Origin: Phycisphaerales bacterium
GTDB taxonomy: Bacteria; Planctomycetota; Phycisphaerae; Sedimentisphaerales; Anaerobacaceae
Length of the DNA stretch: 8,305 nt
Assembly: GCA_011057845.1 (NCBI GenBank)
Contig: DSDB01000603.1
Location: 1 to 8,305 of the forward strand
Reading direction: 5' to 3'
Shown here: piece after piece, positions 7,480 through 8,305 of the stretch
Layout of the letters: each line of letters begins with the position of its first letter
How positions within the stretch are numbered: position 1 is the stretch's first letter
Position numbers and translations under genes: made by a program
The notes under the pieces: model-generated
The model's input: the letters and a program-made list of their open reading frames with translations, nothing else
Databases searched by the model: none
Told to the model about the DNA's origin: nothing

Positions 7480-7508
7480 ACTTTATCGGCGGCCCGCCGT
7501 CTTGTCAA
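7480..7508 (-). promoter_or_regulatory. Sigma-70-type promoter for dnaA
   Basis: On the minus strand a perfect TTGACA (7508-7503) is followed after 17 bases by TAAAGT (7485-7480, 4 of 6 to TATAAT). Predicted transcription start is near 7473, which leaves a long leader of about 145 bases before the TTG start. The spacer contains a 13-bp palindrome. Confidence 0.5.
7487..7499. repeat. 13-bp palindrome in the dnaA promoter spacer
   Basis: CGGCGG-C-CCGCCG, six-base arms about one central base, fills most of the spacer between the proposed -35 and -10 boxes of dnaA. The position is suited to a repressor operator, but short GC palindromes arise readily in GC-rich DNA. Confidence 0.4.
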
Positions 7509-7539
7509 AGGAAATCCGGCCGATCCGACGGCGAACGGG

Positions 7540-7550
7540 GTGTGAAACAC
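7540..7550. promoter_or_regulatory. GTGT-GAA-ACAC dyad with a degenerate DnaA-box match
   Basis: An 11-bp dyad lies between the two divergent promoters, two bases before the -35 box of the rightward one. The minus strand of 7549-7541 reads TGTTTCACA, which differs from the DnaA-box consensus TTWTNCACA at one position. It could be an autoregulatory DnaA site or an operator for another protein; a single degenerate site is weak evidence. Confidence 0.25.
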
Positions 7551-7552
7551 GC

Positions 7553-7581
7553 TTGCAGCAAGACAGCCGATGGTCTATAAG
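7553..7581 (+). promoter_or_regulatory. Sigma-70-type promoter for the rightward glycosyltransferase gene
   Basis: TTGCAG (7553-7558, 3 of 6) and TATAAG (7576-7581, 5 of 6) are spaced by 17 bases. Predicted start near 7588, giving a leader of about 68 bases before the ATG at 7656. The leader has a small CCGG-AAAG-CCGG stem (7609-7620) and no strong ribosome site. Confidence 0.45.
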
Positions 7582-7655
7582 ACAGATCCTCAGCCCGCGA
7601 TGGAGCCCCCGGAAAGCCGGATTGCCCCGCAGCCCAGACGGGCACTCAGAACAAC

Positions 7656-8305
7656 ATGGAAAAGGCCATCAGCACAATAGTGTTCACGATGAACCGGCCC
7701 CTGCAGCTTGAGGGGTACTTGAGGAGTCTTCGGACGCACATCGGATCGGAGTTTCTGCGTGTCTTTGTGGTCTACAAGGAGGACCGGTTCGATGCTCAGT
7801 ATCGGACGGTCTTCGAGCAGCACCCTTGTACGGTCATTCGGGAGCGGAACTTCCACCGCGATGTGCTCGATTTGTTCGAACGGATCGACACTCGGTACGT
7901 CCTGTTCGGCGTGGACGATGTTGTCTATTTTGACACCATTGACTTTGAGGTCATCGACCGAACATTCGAGGCCCATGGCGATGACGCCTTCGGTTTTTCG
8001 TTCCGCTTCAGTGCGGATGCGGTGCGGCGGGGGGGGGATGCCGTGGAGGATGTTGACATAGGGGGGGCGTGCGTTCATCGGTTCCGGTGGACGCAGGGGG
8101 CTACCGATGATACACGCTACCCGTTCGAGCTTTCCTCGACGGTGTATTCGACGGCCCTGGTCCGGAGGGTCTTCGCCGGGGCCATGAGCCAGAATCGCCT
8201 GGCCAAGGCGCTTTTCGCCCCCGACCGCCCATTGATGCGGGGATTGAGCCGCATGATGAACATTCGCCGCATCTTCAAGCGATTCGGCTTCTTCTTCAGC
8301 CCCAA
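7656..8305 (+). CDS. Putative GT-A-fold glycosyltransferase, 3' end beyond the window
   Basis: The gene runs off the right edge; 216 codons are visible. The ATG at 7656 is the only start codon in this frame after the stop at 7578-7580; no good Shine-Dalgarno sequence precedes it. The N-terminus reads like a nucleotide-sugar transferase core: a first beta strand with I-S-T-I-V-F-T-M-N-R-P at 5-15, an L-x-x-Y-L-x-S-L helix at 17-25, a second strand V-F-V-V-Y at 36-40, and Y-V-L-F-G-V-D-D-V-V-Y-F at 81-92, where the Asp87-Asp88 pair is placed like the metal-binding DxD of GT-A enzymes. The E-x-S-S-T-V-Y block at 158-164 and the basic stretch at 199-209 are less telling. I do not recognise a named family, and the sugar and acceptor are unknown. 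Codons 125-128 and 136-138 carry G9 and G7 tracts that could slip. Confidence 0.72.
   Translation, partial: MEKAISTIVFTMNRPLQLEGYLRSLRTHIGSEFLRVFVVYKEDRFDAQYRTVFEQHPCTVIRERNFHRDVLDLFERIDTRYVLFGVDDVVYFDTIDFEVIDRTFEAHGDDAFGFSFRFSADAVRRGGDAVEDVDIGGACVHRFRWTQGATDDTRYPFELSSTVYSTALVRRVFAGAMSQNRLAKALFAPDRPLMRGLSRMMNIRRIFKRFGFFFSP
8029..8067 (+). repeat. Two G homopolymer tracts (G9 and G7) inside the glycosyltransferase
   Basis: Nine G at 8029-8037 and seven G at 8061-8067, with 23 bases between. In the reading frame used, both encode arginine/glycine codons and the frame stays open to the window end. Loss of one G in the first tract would meet TAG at 8059-8061; gain of one would meet TGA at 8054-8056. 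Confidence 0.75.

Larger units (their letters stand above)
7328..7655. other. Divergent regulatory region between dnaA and a glycosyltransferase gene
   Basis: This 328-bp stretch has no convincing gene of its own. It holds two back-to-back promoter-like elements whose -35 boxes are 44 bp apart, a 13-bp palindrome in the dnaA promoter, a GTGT-GAA-ACAC dyad with a degenerate DnaA-box match, a long imperfect hairpin in the dnaA leader, and the dnaA ribosome site. No cluster of DnaA boxes or AT-rich unwinding region is visible, so there is no support for an origin here. Confidence 0.65.

Noticed and set aside
7406..7711. 101-codon plus-strand frame across the dnaA upstream region
   Set aside because: Arg-rich, no domain, overlaps the promoters and the start of the glycosyltransferase gene in another frame.
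7590..8078. 162-codon minus-strand frame
   Set aside because: Antisense to the rightward glycosyltransferase gene, whose frame shows a coherent fold pattern.

Overview
The window is GC-rich (about 60% by eye), densely coded bacterial chromosomal DNA. It carries five bacterial-type protein genes on the minus strand, one on the plus strand, and no RNA genes, insertion sequences or CRISPR arrays that I can see. The combination of a very large GT-C-like membrane protein with a W-N-x-HGG motif, a beta-type class I aminotransferase, and a dnaA gene not flanked by dnaN, recF or gyrB suggests Planctomycetota, possibly a Phycisphaerae-like lineage. There is no rRNA or other marker to confirm this, so the assignment is tentative.

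Layout, right to left for the minus strand. A regulatory region at 7328-7655 separates two divergent genes. Rightward is a partial gene for a probable GT-A-fold glycosyltransferase (7656 to the window edge). Leftward is dnaA (7327-6020), which I start at a TTG codon behind a strong Shine-Dalgarno sequence. After a 143-bp gap with a good sigma-70-type promoter come four tightly packed genes: a class I aminotransferase (5876-4686), an 1144-residue polytopic GT-C-like protein (4701-1267), a soluble dolichol-phosphate-mannose-synthase-like GT2 glycosyltransferase (1263-532), and an AIG2/gamma-glutamylcyclotransferase-like protein cut off by the left edge (557-1). The junctions are a 16-bp overlap, a 3-bp gap and a 26-bp overlap, so this looks like one translationally coupled operon.

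How the genes may work together: DPM1-like GT2 enzymes charge polyprenyl phosphate with a sugar, and GT-C membrane enzymes use such lipid-linked sugars on the outer side of the membrane. The GT2/GT-C pair therefore looks like a lipid-linked sugar donor and transferase module. The roles of the aminotransferase and the cyclotransferase-like protein in it are not evident; they may be housekeeping passengers.

The points most worth a second look are a long imperfect hairpin in the predicted dnaA leader, a 13-bp palindrome inside the dnaA promoter spacer, two G homopolymer tracts in the right-hand glycosyltransferase that could act as a frame switch, and the enlarged GT-C-like protein with its GT2 partner.
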